From Draconibacterium orientale (GTDB taxonomy: Bacteria > Bacteroidota > Bacteroidia > Bacteroidales > JAADGE01), in contig DYSM01000182.1 in the NCBI GenBank assembly GCA_020718265.1, forward strand, positions 1-6,044: DNA of 6,044 nucleotides, in the 5' to 3' direction. The stretch's first letter is position 1; every line of letters begins with the position of its first letter. Shown here piece after piece: positions 1 to 6,044 of the stretch. Under the pieces are notes generated by a model. It saw only the letters and a list, made by a program, of their open reading frames with translations, ran no database searches and was not told where the DNA came from. Made by a program: the position numbers and the translations under genes.

Positions 1-722
1 AAGACGAACTGTGCTTAATCGAAGTGCAAAACGAGCGCGAGCGCGACTATTTTCACCGCATGAATTTCGGTCAGGCAAAGCTCGTTACGGAGCATATAGA
101 CGAAGGACACGCCTATGAAAGCATCAAAAAGGTTTACTCCATAAACATCGTTTACTTCGATTTAGGGCAAGGAACGGATTACATCTACGAAGGCAAAACC
201 GAATTTACAGGAATGCGTACGGGCGATATTTTGCAACTCAACAAAGCCCAGAAAAAAGCATATTCGATAAAAACTGTTTCCGATATTTTCACGAAATATT
301 TCCTCATAAAAGTTAATAAATTCAACGATTTGGCAAAAGATGATTTAGACCAATGGATTTATTTTCTTAAAACAAGCGAAATCAAAGACAGCTTCACGGC
401 ACAGGGTTTACCACAGGCAAAAGAAAAGTTACGCCGCGATAATTTAAGCAAAGAAGAAAAGGTTTCGTATGATTTGTACGTAAAGCAAAAACGCATACAA
501 GAAAACGAACTTGTAACGGCAATTCAGGAAGGCGAACTCAAAGCCGAAGAAAAATACATGCCTTTAATTGAAGAAGCAATAAAACGCGAGGAAGAAGCAA
601 AAATGCGGGAAGAAGAAGCGATGCATAAATTAGCCTCTAAAATGAAAAAATACGGCGAACCAATTGAAGATATAATCAAAGAAACCGGACTGACACGGGA
701 TCAAATTGAAGAAATGGAATAA
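1..722 (+). CDS. Rpn family PD-(D/E)XK nuclease / putative transposase, 5' end missing
   Basis: The reading frame is open from the first full codon (base 3) to the TAA at 720-722, so the gene starts before the window; the in-frame GTG at 24 lies inside the conserved core and is not the start. About 239 residues are visible. The opening stretch LCLIEVQNERERDYFHR matches the core of the Rpn / PDDEXK_2 family (COG5464 type): a hydrophobic strand with Glu-Val-Gln (Glu codon 21-23, Gln codon 27-29), where Gln stands in for the usual Lys, then a helix starting with an aromatic and His-Arg. The upstream catalytic Asp would be in the missing part. The C-terminal third is a highly charged Glu/Lys helix, probably coiled coil, ending in a small helix-turn-helix-like tail (GEPIEDIIKETGLTRDQIEE) common in these proteins. 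E. coli Rpn relatives are DNA endonucleases that promote RecA-independent recombination; many copies sit in accessory DNA. No terminator follows before the next gene 36 bp downstream, so read-through is possible. Family assignment is firm; activity is inferred. Confidence 0.85.
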   Translation, partial: DELCLIEVQNERERDYFHRMNFGQAKLVTEHIDEGHAYESIKKVYSINIVYFDLGQGTDYIYEGKTEFTGMRTGDILQLNKAQKKAYSIKTVSDIFTKYFLIKVNKFNDLAKDDLDQWIYFLKTSEIKDSFTAQGLPQAKEKLRRDNLSKEEKVSYDLYVKQKRIQENELVTAIQEGELKAEEKYMPLIEEAIKREEEAKMREEEAMHKLASKMKKYGEPIEDIIKETGLTRDQIEEME

Positions 723-758
723 ATCATATTTTGTTGTGAAACCTAAAAAAAGTTCAAA

Positions 759-2486
759 ATGAAACAATTCAGTATTTTAGTCGCTCTTGTTTTTGCTTTT
801 GCGGCACTGTCGGCACAAGAGCGCAACATCAGCGGCAGCAGCAATGCCTTGCAGGTAAACATCACCAAAGCCAACTACGACAGCGGTATTCCGATGTTGC
901 AGGCAAATGTTTCGTTCAAAGAGCCGTCGGGCAACAACTTGCTGGACGCCGATGAACGTGCTGAAATTATCGTTACGCTAACCAACAACGGTTCGGGCAA
1001 CGGTTACGATGTAAAAGCCGTGCTCAGCACAGCCAATGCGCAGTATATCAGTTTCGACAGCGAAAAACTCGCGGGCGAAATCAAACCGGGCGCAAGCAGC
1101 ACCCTACGCTTCGCAGTGTCGGCAACCGATGCCCTGCAAAACGGCGAACGCACGTTTAATCTCAAATTTGCCGAGTTTGGCGGCTTTATGCCCGCGCCCG
1201 TAAATTTAACAGTCGGCACACAGCAGTTTCTATATCCGCAACTTACTTATATCGAAGCCGGTATCGAAGAATTGCAAGGTAACAACAATAACATTATTGA
1301 AAACAGTGAGCTTGTAAAAGCAACATTTTTGATTCAGAACAAAGGACAAGGTGTAGCCGAAAATGCCAATTTTGAGTGTGTGATAAACGATGCCAATATT
1401 CTTTCCGTAAAATCGTTTGGCGGCAACACGTATCCGCTCACAGCCGCATTCGGAAACATGAATCCGGGCGATACCAAGCGGGTTAGCGTTTTGTTGTCCG
1501 TAACATGGAATTACAGCGGGACAGCCAACTTGCCCGTCTCGGTAAAACTGAGCGAAAAACGCGGCAAATTCGGCGGCACATTTCCTGCAGGTTTAGAACT
1601 AAACAAACAAGCACTTGCGGTAAAAGACATGAAAGTGGACGGCAACTATACCGATAAAGTTGAAATCACTGATGCGTCGCTGGGGTCCGAAACAGACAAA
1701 AATATTCCGTCAGGCGGCAAAGGCAATCCGAACGCTTATGCCCTTATCATCGGTAACGAAGATTACACCAAATATCAAAGCTCGCTTACATCGGAAAGCA
1801 ATGTGGATTTTGCCCGTCGCGATGCGCAAGTGTTCAAAGATTATTGTGTAAAAACGCTGGGCATCCCCGAAAGTAATATCACGATACAAACCGATGCACT
1901 CGGTGCCGTTATGAAACGAGACATCGCTTGGTTGTGTAACAAAGCCGAATATAACCCGGAAGCTGAGCTGTTTTTTTATTATTCCGGTCACGGTTTTCCC
2001 GACCAAACGAGCAAAGAAGGTTACATTATGCCGGTAGATATTTCGGGTGCCAACGTAACGGACGGAATCAAATTGTCGGGATTATACCAACAACTTACTT
2101 CTAAAAATCCGAAACAAGTTACAGTTCTCTTGGATGCGTGTTTCAGCGGCGGCGGACGTGAACAAGGTTTACTTGCTGCCAAAGCTGTAAAAGTTAAAAT
2201 CAAACAAGGTATCATCAATCAAGGTAATTTGGTGGTTTTCTCGGCAAGCTCAGGTGATCAAGAATCGCTATTCTACAAAGACAAACAGCACGGAATATTT
2301 ACGTATTTTTTATTGAAAAAATTGCAGGAAACAAAAGGAAATATCACCTACGGCGAGCTTGCAGATTATTTGAAAGCACAAGTACCTTCAAAATCTGATG
2401 ATTTATACCGCAAAACACAAACACCTGAAGTAAATGTAAGCAACGGAGCTGTTGAATCGTGGCGGAATTATAAATTTGTGAAATAA
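759..2486 (+). CDS. Exported caspase-like (C14) peptidase with two N-terminal Ig/CARDB-like domains
   Basis: Complete 575-residue protein. Residues 1-19 form a signal peptide (Lys2, hydrophobic core, Leu-Ser-Ala before Gln20); there is no lipobox Cys, so it should be released into the periplasm or beyond. Two related beta-sandwich domains follow, about 45-152 and 160-285. Each starts with an Asn-rich acidic turn (PSGNNLLDADE at 56-66; LQGNNNNIIENSE at 172-184), then a strand ending in N-[NK]-G-[SQ]-G and a Tyr/Ala-x-x pattern, as in CARDB-like domains. The caspase-like domain runs from about 325 (NAYALIIGNEDY) to 565. Catalytic His411 is in YYSGHG and Cys461 in LLDACFSGGG; Asp459 two residues earlier matches the metacaspase DxC signature, where the Asp favours basic P1 residues. 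A Lys-rich segment at 475-482 after the Cys could be a processing loop. SSGDQES (497-503) fits the substrate-pocket strand and TPEVNVS ends the domain. There is no Shine-Dalgarno; the ATG is preceded by an A-rich leader. Substrate and physiological role are unknown. Confidence 0.88.
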   Translation: MKQFSILVALVFAFAALSAQERNISGSSNALQVNITKANYDSGIPMLQANVSFKEPSGNNLLDADERAEIIVTLTNNGSGNGYDVKAVLSTANAQYISFDSEKLAGEIKPGASSTLRFAVSATDALQNGERTFNLKFAEFGGFMPAPVNLTVGTQQFLYPQLTYIEAGIEELQGNNNNIIENSELVKATFLIQNKGQGVAENANFECVINDANILSVKSFGGNTYPLTAAFGNMNPGDTKRVSVLLSVTWNYSGTANLPVSVKLSEKRGKFGGTFPAGLELNKQALAVKDMKVDGNYTDKVEITDASLGSETDKNIPSGGKGNPNAYALIIGNEDYTKYQSSLTSESNVDFARRDAQVFKDYCVKTLGIPESNITIQTDALGAVMKRDIAWLCNKAEYNPEAELFFYYSGHGFPDQTSKEGYIMPVDISGANVTDGIKLSGLYQQLTSKNPKQVTVLLDACFSGGGREQGLLAAKAVKVKIKQGIINQGNLVVFSASSGDQESLFYKDKQHGIFTYFLLKKLQETKGNITYGELADYLKAQVPSKSDDLYRKTQTPEVNVSNGAVESWRNYKFVK

Positions 2487-2499
2487 TAGAGCAAATAAA

Positions 2500-2572
2500 C
2501 AGCCTAATCTAAGAGACCTAAACAAAAGTCGCCGAATCAACTTCGACGACTTTCGTTTTTTATGATAGGCTG
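2500..2572. repeat. 7-bp inverted repeat flanking the terminator hairpin
   Basis: CAGCCTA at 2500-2506 and its exact complement TAGGCTG at 2566-2572 enclose the whole terminator hairpin and its T-run. They could form an outer stem or be chance; the intervening bases (about 18 on the left, 12 on the right) are unpaired. Confidence 0.4.
2525..2561 (+). terminator. Rho-independent terminator of the caspase-like gene
   Basis: The arms AAAGTCGCCGAA (2525-2536) and TTCGACGACTTT (2542-2553) pair over 12 positions with one C/A mismatch around a 5-base loop, and a run of six T follows at 2556-2561. It lies about 40 bp after the stop codon of the caspase-like gene and is oriented to end its transcript before the oppositely oriented tRNA. 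Confidence 0.8.
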
Positions 2573-2581
2573 AACGTATAG

Positions 2582-2605
2582 TTGTGTACTAAATTGTGTA
2601 CTAAA
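2582..2605. repeat. Perfect 12-bp tandem repeat, two copies
   Basis: TTGTGTACTAAA occurs twice head to tail (2582-2593 and 2594-2605) with no mismatch, in non-coding DNA between the two facing terminators and 46 bp from the 3' end of the tRNA. The role is unknown; possibilities are a protein-binding direct repeat, a scar of an element that once used the tRNA, or simple slippage duplication. No integrase or tRNA-end duplicate is visible in the window. Confidence 0.7.
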
Positions 2606-2606
2606 T

Positions 2607-2633
2607 AAAAAAAGGAGAGCATCACGCTCTCCT
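2607..2633 (-). terminator. Rho-independent terminator of tRNA-Ala
   Basis: Read on the minus strand, a perfect stem AGGAGAGC / GCTCTCCT (2626-2633 with 2613-2620) closes a 5-base loop and runs straight into seven T (complement of the A-run 2607-2613). It begins 18 bases beyond the tRNA 3' end, so it ends the tRNA transcript. Confidence 0.85.
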
Positions 2634-2650
2634 AACTCTTTGATTTTCAG

Positions 2651-2724
2651 TGGAGCTTAGGGGAGTCGAACCCCTGACCTTTTGACTGCCAGTCAAACGC
2701 TCTAGCCAACTGAGCTAAAACCCC
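2651..2724 (-). tRNA. tRNA-Ala, anticodon GGC
   Basis: The minus strand folds into a complete 74-base cloverleaf: acceptor GGGGTTT with AAGCTCC, D arm GCTC/GAGC, anticodon arm TTTGA/TCAAA with loop CTGGCAG, five-base variable loop AGGTC, and T arm AGGGG/CCCCT with loop TTCGACT. The anticodon GGC (plus-strand bases 2688-2690) reads the alanine codons GCC and GCU. The third acceptor pair is G3-U70, the classic identity mark for alanyl-tRNA synthetase, and the discriminator is A73. The 3' CCA is not encoded (the next bases are CTG), so it must be added by the nucleotidyltransferase. Confidence 0.97.
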
Positions 2725-2743
2725 ATTTTTTGTTTTGAGAATG

Positions 2744-2773
2744 CAAAATTATCAAAATAATTGTTCCTACAAA
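2744..2773 (-). promoter_or_regulatory. Bacteroidota-type promoter of tRNA-Ala
   Basis: On the minus strand, TTTG (2770-2773) is separated by 18 bases from TAATTTTG (2744-2751). This fits the TTG / TAnnTTTG promoter pattern used by the primary sigma factor of Bacteroidota. Transcription would start about a dozen bases before G1 of the tRNA. It lies between the murB stop codon and the tRNA, so the tRNA need not depend on murB transcription. Confidence 0.65.
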
Positions 2774-2789
2774 TAAAAATTTCCGGTTT

Positions 2790-3800
2790 TTACAAAATAT
2801 TTACTTCAGGCTCTAAATTTATGCCGAATTTCTCAAAAACTCTTTCTTGAATATGTTTAGCCAAATTCAATATATCTTGCCCTGTGGCTAAACCATTGCT
2901 GATTAACACTAAGGCTTGTCGGTCGTGCACAGCGGCATTGCCGAGTTTGTAGCCTTTGAGTCCGCACAAATCAATAAGTTGTCCTGCTGCAAGTTTCATA
3001 GTATCAGCTTGTTGAGGGTATCCGATAAGGTTTGGTGTTGAGGCTTTTAATTCTTGAAATTTAGCCGTAGAAATTGTCGGATTTTTAAAGAAACTGCCGG
3101 CATTTGGTGTTTCGGTCGGGTCGGGGAGTTTGCTTTGGCGAACTTGTATAACTGCCTGTCGGACAGATTTTAAAGACACTTCTTCAAATTTTGAAATTTC
3201 ATCTTGCAAGTTGCCGTAATCAAGTTTAAAATCAGCCTGTTTTGATAAAATAAATTGCACGGATGTAATGATATATCTGCCCAAATTTTCGGATTTTTTG
3301 AACATACTCCAACGATAACCAAATTCGCATTCTTCGTTTGTAAATGTTTGAAAATTAGATGTTTCTGTATCAAAAACCGTACACGAATACAAAATATCTT
3401 TCAATTCGACCCCGTAAGCTCCGATATTTTGCACAGGTGCAGCACCGACAGTTCCGGGGATAAGCGACAGATTTTCAACGCCATACAAGTTATTTTCAAC
3501 ACAATAATTCACAAAATCGTCCCATATTTCGCCGGCTTGAACGCGCAAAACTACGTGTTCGTCTGTTTCAAAAAATAGGTCTATACCTTTGTTATTCAGC
3601 TTAATAACAGAGCCGTCAAAATCTTTTGTAAACAATAAATTGCTTCCGCCTCCGATTAAAAAAAACTTTTCCGGGCGTTGTTCGTAGTCGAAAACTGAAA
3701 CCAAATCTGAAACATCTTCAATTTCAATAAATTGCATTGCTTTTGCTTCAATTGCAAATGTGTTGTAGGATTTTAATGAACTGTTTTGTTTTGTTTTCAT
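2790..3800 (-). CDS. murB: UDP-N-acetylmuramate dehydrogenase (UDP-N-acetylenolpyruvoylglucosamine reductase)
   Basis: Cytoplasmic FAD enzyme that reduces UDP-GlcNAc-enolpyruvate with NADPH to UDP-MurNAc, the second committed step of peptidoglycan precursor synthesis. The protein has 336 residues, close to E. coli MurB (342). FAD-binding segments are FFLIGGGSNLLF (46-57) and SLIPGTVGAAPVQNIGAYG (112-130). The substrate domain holds Tyr162-Arg163 (YRWSMFK). Catalytic Ser236 is in NAGSFFKNP, followed by the QLIDLCGLKGYKLGNAAVHD block (274-293) and Glu332 in the terminal LEPEV. These correspond to Tyr158/Arg159, Ser229 and Glu325 of E. coli, so it is a type I MurB with the Tyr loop and all catalytic residues present. 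The ATG start is followed directly by the conserved N-terminal region (SLKSYNTF) and no Shine-Dalgarno is visible. It stands alone, divergent from the DPP IV gene, with the tRNA-Ala 65 bp downstream on the same strand and no obvious terminator between them. Confidence 0.97.
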   Translation of the reverse strand: MKTKQNSSLKSYNTFAIEAKAMQFIEIEDVSDLVSVFDYEQRPEKFFLIGGGSNLLFTKDFDGSVIKLNNKGIDLFFETDEHVVLRVQAGEIWDDFVNYCVENNLYGVENLSLIPGTVGAAPVQNIGAYGVELKDILYSCTVFDTETSNFQTFTNEECEFGYRWSMFKKSENLGRYIITSVQFILSKQADFKLDYGNLQDEISKFEEVSLKSVRQAVIQVRQSKLPDPTETPNAGSFFKNPTISTAKFQELKASTPNLIGYPQQADTMKLAAGQLIDLCGLKGYKLGNAAVHDRQALVLISNGLATGQDILNLAKHIQERVFEKFGINLEPEVNIL

Positions 3801-3817
3801 TTTTAAAAATTAAATCG

Positions 3818-3825
3818 CAAAATTA
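3818..3825 (-). promoter_or_regulatory. Probable -7 element of the murB promoter
   Basis: The minus strand reads TAATTTTG here, a full match to TAnnTTTG and the same octamer as in the tRNA promoter (with a shared following C). It lies 17 bases before the murB ATG, giving a short leader of roughly ten bases. I see no good TTG at the expected -33 distance, so only the downstream half is supported. Confidence 0.45.
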
Positions 3826-3909
3826 CATTTTTTTGTCGATTTTTCTTGAATAATAAACCTCATTCACGTAAAAAATTTATCTTTACAGAAAAATATTAAA
3901 ATCAGATTT

Positions 3910-6044
3910 ATGAAAAATTTTAAGTCGATATTCTTTGCTATATCCTTGATAATTAGCAGTTTTACTGTTAATTCTCAAGCAACTTTCAAACCGATAACCG
4001 TGTCGGATTTGTGGAAAACTTGGACGTTTTGGACGCCTTCCGTTTATGGAATCCGAAGTATGAACGATGGCGCACATTATACAACTTTGGAGGATAATGT
4101 TGTCAAAAAATTTGCGTACTCCACAGGAAATGAGGTTGAAACCTTGTTCGACGCTGCAAAATTCTCGCTCGAACCGGACGAATATGTGTTCAATAACGAT
4201 GAAAGTATGCTGCTGATAGAGTCGGGTAGTGCACCGATTTACCGACATTCTTATACGGCAAATTGCCATGTTTTCGATTTGAAAAACAAGAAGTTAACAG
4301 CAGTTTCTGAAACCGGCGCGTTGCAAGTGCCTTCCTTTTCGCCGGCGAGCGATAAAGTAGCTTTTGTTCGGGATAATAACTTGTATATCAAATTTTTAAC
4401 AACCGGAAAAGAATTTCAAATAACTTTCGACGGTGCGAAAAATAAAGTGCTCAACGGCATACCGGATTGGGTTTACGAGGAAGAATTTGGGTTCAGCAAG
4501 GCTTACGAATGGTTGCCCGACGGTAAAAATTTAGCGTTCATCCGCTTTGATGAATCTACAGTTAAGACCTTCGCATTCACGATGTTCGCAGGAAAATTGC
4601 CTACCGTTGAGGCTAACAAACTTTACCCGTCGGCGTATGAATTCAAATATCCGAAAGCCGGCGAAGCTAACTCAAACGTAGGCGTTTTTGTGTATAATAT
4701 TGATAGCGGAAAGACTACAAAAATTGACATCGGAACGGAAACCGACATCTACATTCCGCGTATTCGCGCAACAAAATATGCTGACAAATTGGCAGTTTTT
4801 CGCTTAAACAGACTTCAAAATAAATTTGAACTCTTACTAGCCGATGTAAACTCCGGAACTTCGCAAGTTATTTATACAGAAACAAATAAGTATTATTTTG
4901 CAGAAGAAGATTTGGATAATTTGCAATTTTTAGCTTCGGGCGAGTTTGTAATGACTTCGGAACGTGACGGTTACAGACATTTGTATCTGCACAATGCCGA
5001 TGGAACTTCCAAAATGCAACTCACAAAAGGCACGTGGGATGTTACGCAATTTATTGGTTATGATGAAGTTGGAAAATGGTTTTATTATCAATCCGCCGAA
5101 GAAGCACCGCGAAACAGAGCCGTTTATCGTGTCAATGTGAAAGGCAAAAAAGAAAAAATTTCAACTCAAATAGGAACAAATTCGGCTGAGTTTAGTTCTA
5201 ATTATCAATATTTTATCAACTTTTTTTCAAATACAAAAACACCAAATTTCGTAACGTTGCACGACAGTAAAGGCAAGCAAATTCGTGTTTTGCAAGATAA
5301 TTCGTCTGTTCAAAAATTAGTAAAAGATTACGGCGGTGTGAACAAAGAATTTTTCGAATTCAAAACCTCGCAAGATGTTCTTATTTACGGTTTTATGGTG
5401 TTTCCGCCAAATTTTGATAAGACCAAAAAATATCCGGTAATTATGTATCAATATTCCGGACCGGATTCTCAAGAGGTGTCGGACAGTTGGGACTTTGGAT
5501 GGAATGAACTGTTGGCGCAACAAGGTGCAATCATCGTGGTTGCCGACCCGCGCGGAACAGGCGCACGCGGCGAAGCATTTCGCAAGGCAACCTATTTACA
5601 ATTAGGCAAATACGAAACCGAGGATTTGATTGAAACTGCAAAATATCTTCAAACACAACCTTATGTCGATGCAAAAAAAATCGGTATCTGGGGCTGGAGT
5701 TACGGCGGATTTATGTCCACACTTTGCATGACAAAAGGTGCCGATTACTTTACAGCCGGGATAGCGGTTGCGCCCGTTACAAATTGGCGTTATTACGATA
5801 ATATTTATACCGAGCGTTTCATGCGTACGCCGCAGGAAAACGCAGCGGGATACGATGATAATTCGCCGATAAATCATGTCAGTAAGCTGAAAGGCAAATA
5901 CTTACTTGTGCATGGCGCTGCTGACGATAATGTGCATTGGCAAAACTCCGCCGAACTCGCCGAAGCCCTTGTTCAAGCTGACAAACAGTTCGATTATTTT
6001 GTGTACACCAACCGAAATCACAGCATTTACGACCGAGGCGGCAA
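3910..6044 (+). CDS. Dipeptidyl peptidase IV (prolyl oligopeptidase family S9), 3' end missing
   Basis: Open from the ATG at 3910 to the window end, 711 full codons with no stop. Family S9B enzymes release N-terminal X-Pro or X-Ala dipeptides; in Bacteroidota they act in the periplasm on peptides taken up as nutrients. Residues 1-22 are a signal peptide ending in Val-Asn-Ser before Gln23. The beta-propeller covers about 40-480 and contains DWVYEEEFGF, whose Glu191-Glu192 match the Glu205/Glu206 pair of human DPP4 that binds the substrate amino terminus. The alpha/beta-hydrolase domain starts near 490. Tyr515 in YQYSGP matches the oxyanion Tyr547, the nucleophile Ser597 is in GWSYGGF, Asp672 in HGAADDNVH and His704 in NRNHSIYD. 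The triad is therefore complete, and only a short C-terminal helix (perhaps 20-30 residues) should lie outside. No Shine-Dalgarno is visible and no other upstream in-frame ATG competes. A weak -7-like TATCTTTA lies at 3878-3885. Family is secure; exact specificity is inferred from the Glu pair and Tyr. Confidence 0.96.
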   Translation, partial: MKNFKSIFFAISLIISSFTVNSQATFKPITVSDLWKTWTFWTPSVYGIRSMNDGAHYTTLEDNVVKKFAYSTGNEVETLFDAAKFSLEPDEYVFNNDESMLLIESGSAPIYRHSYTANCHVFDLKNKKLTAVSETGALQVPSFSPASDKVAFVRDNNLYIKFLTTGKEFQITFDGAKNKVLNGIPDWVYEEEFGFSKAYEWLPDGKNLAFIRFDESTVKTFAFTMFAGKLPTVEANKLYPSAYEFKYPKAGEANSNVGVFVYNIDSGKTTKIDIGTETDIYIPRIRATKYADKLAVFRLNRLQNKFELLLADVNSGTSQVIYTETNKYYFAEEDLDNLQFLASGEFVMTSERDGYRHLYLHNADGTSKMQLTKGTWDVTQFIGYDEVGKWFYYQSAEEAPRNRAVYRVNVKGKKEKISTQIGTNSAEFSSNYQYFINFFSNTKTPNFVTLHDSKGKQIRVLQDNSSVQKLVKDYGGVNKEFFEFKTSQDVLIYGFMVFPPNFDKTKKYPVIMYQYSGPDSQEVSDSWDFGWNELLAQQGAIIVVADPRGTGARGEAFRKATYLQLGKYETEDLIETAKYLQTQPYVDAKKIGIWGWSYGGFMSTLCMTKGADYFTAGIAVAPVTNWRYYDNIYTERFMRTPQENAAGYDDNSPINHVSKLKGKYLLVHGAADDNVHWQNSAELAEALVQADKQFDYFVYTNRNHSIYDRGG

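Noticed and set aside
24..722. GTG at 24 as the start of the nuclease gene
   Set aside because: The frame continues upstream to the window edge and the codons before 24 encode part of the conserved nuclease core strand, so the true start is outside the window.
1004..2218. Open frames opposite or out of frame with the caspase-like gene (1004-1219, 1660-1851, 1710-2006, 2021-2218)
   Set aside because: All overlap the intact caspase-like coding sequence, including its catalytic motifs, and none shows a recognisable domain or start signal.
1..2486. A phage-defence system made of nuclease plus caspase
   Set aside because: The protease has a clear signal peptide, no sensor, cyclase or NTPase gene is present, and the nuclease is a common Rpn type, so the sequence gives no positive support.
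2487..2650. CRISPR array or small gene in the junction
   Set aside because: Only two adjacent copies of a 12-mer without spacers are present, and no open frame with a plausible start is visible there.
3255..3578. Plus-strand open frame of 107 codons inside murB
   Set aside because: It is antisense to well-conserved MurB motifs and its Cys/Ile/Phe-rich composition is typical of a shadow frame.
3878..3885. TATCTTTA as promoter -7 element of the DPP IV gene
   Set aside because: It has one mismatch to TAnnTTTG and no TTG at a suitable distance upstream, so it is too weak for a separate feature.
3883..4269. Minus-strand open frame of 128 codons
   Set aside because: It lies antisense to the DPP IV gene start and signal peptide, has no recognisable protein features, and the plus-strand protein is unambiguous. 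The open frames at 5317-5523 and 5602-5877 on the minus strand are rejected for the same reason.

Overview
The window looks like chromosomal DNA of a Bacteroidota bacterium; I would not go below phylum. The reasons are the AT-rich background, start codons without clear Shine-Dalgarno sequences, promoter-like sites of the TAnnTTTG type ahead of the tRNA and murB, export signals ending near Ser-Gln or Ala-Gln, and the gene families themselves (Rpn/PDDEXK_2 nuclease, CARDB-like/caspase protein, DPP IV).

Layout. (1) 1-722, plus: 3' part of a PD-(D/E)XK nuclease of the Rpn / putative transposase family, cut by the window edge. (2) 759-2486, plus: an exported protein with two Ig/CARDB-like domains and a C-terminal caspase-like (C14) peptidase domain with an intact His/Cys dyad. 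Its intrinsic terminator follows at 2525-2561. (3) 2487-2650, the non-coding junction: that terminator inside an outer 7-bp inverted repeat, a perfect 12-bp tandem repeat, and a minus-strand terminator serving the tRNA. (4) 2651-2724, minus: tRNA-Ala(GGC) with its own promoter. (5) 2790-3800, minus: murB, complete. (6) 3801-3909: divergent intergenic region. (7) 3910-6044, plus: dipeptidyl peptidase IV, with a complete 5' end and catalytic triad; only the last few tens of residues lie beyond the window.

The genes do not form one pathway. murB and the tRNA are housekeeping genes. DPP IV is an exported exopeptidase, probably for peptide nutrition. The nuclease and the exported caspase-like protease, 36 bp apart on the same strand, are the accessory part. 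I do not see a convincing new system. The points most worth a second look are the exported caspase architecture with its uneven base composition, and the short repeats between it and the tRNA.
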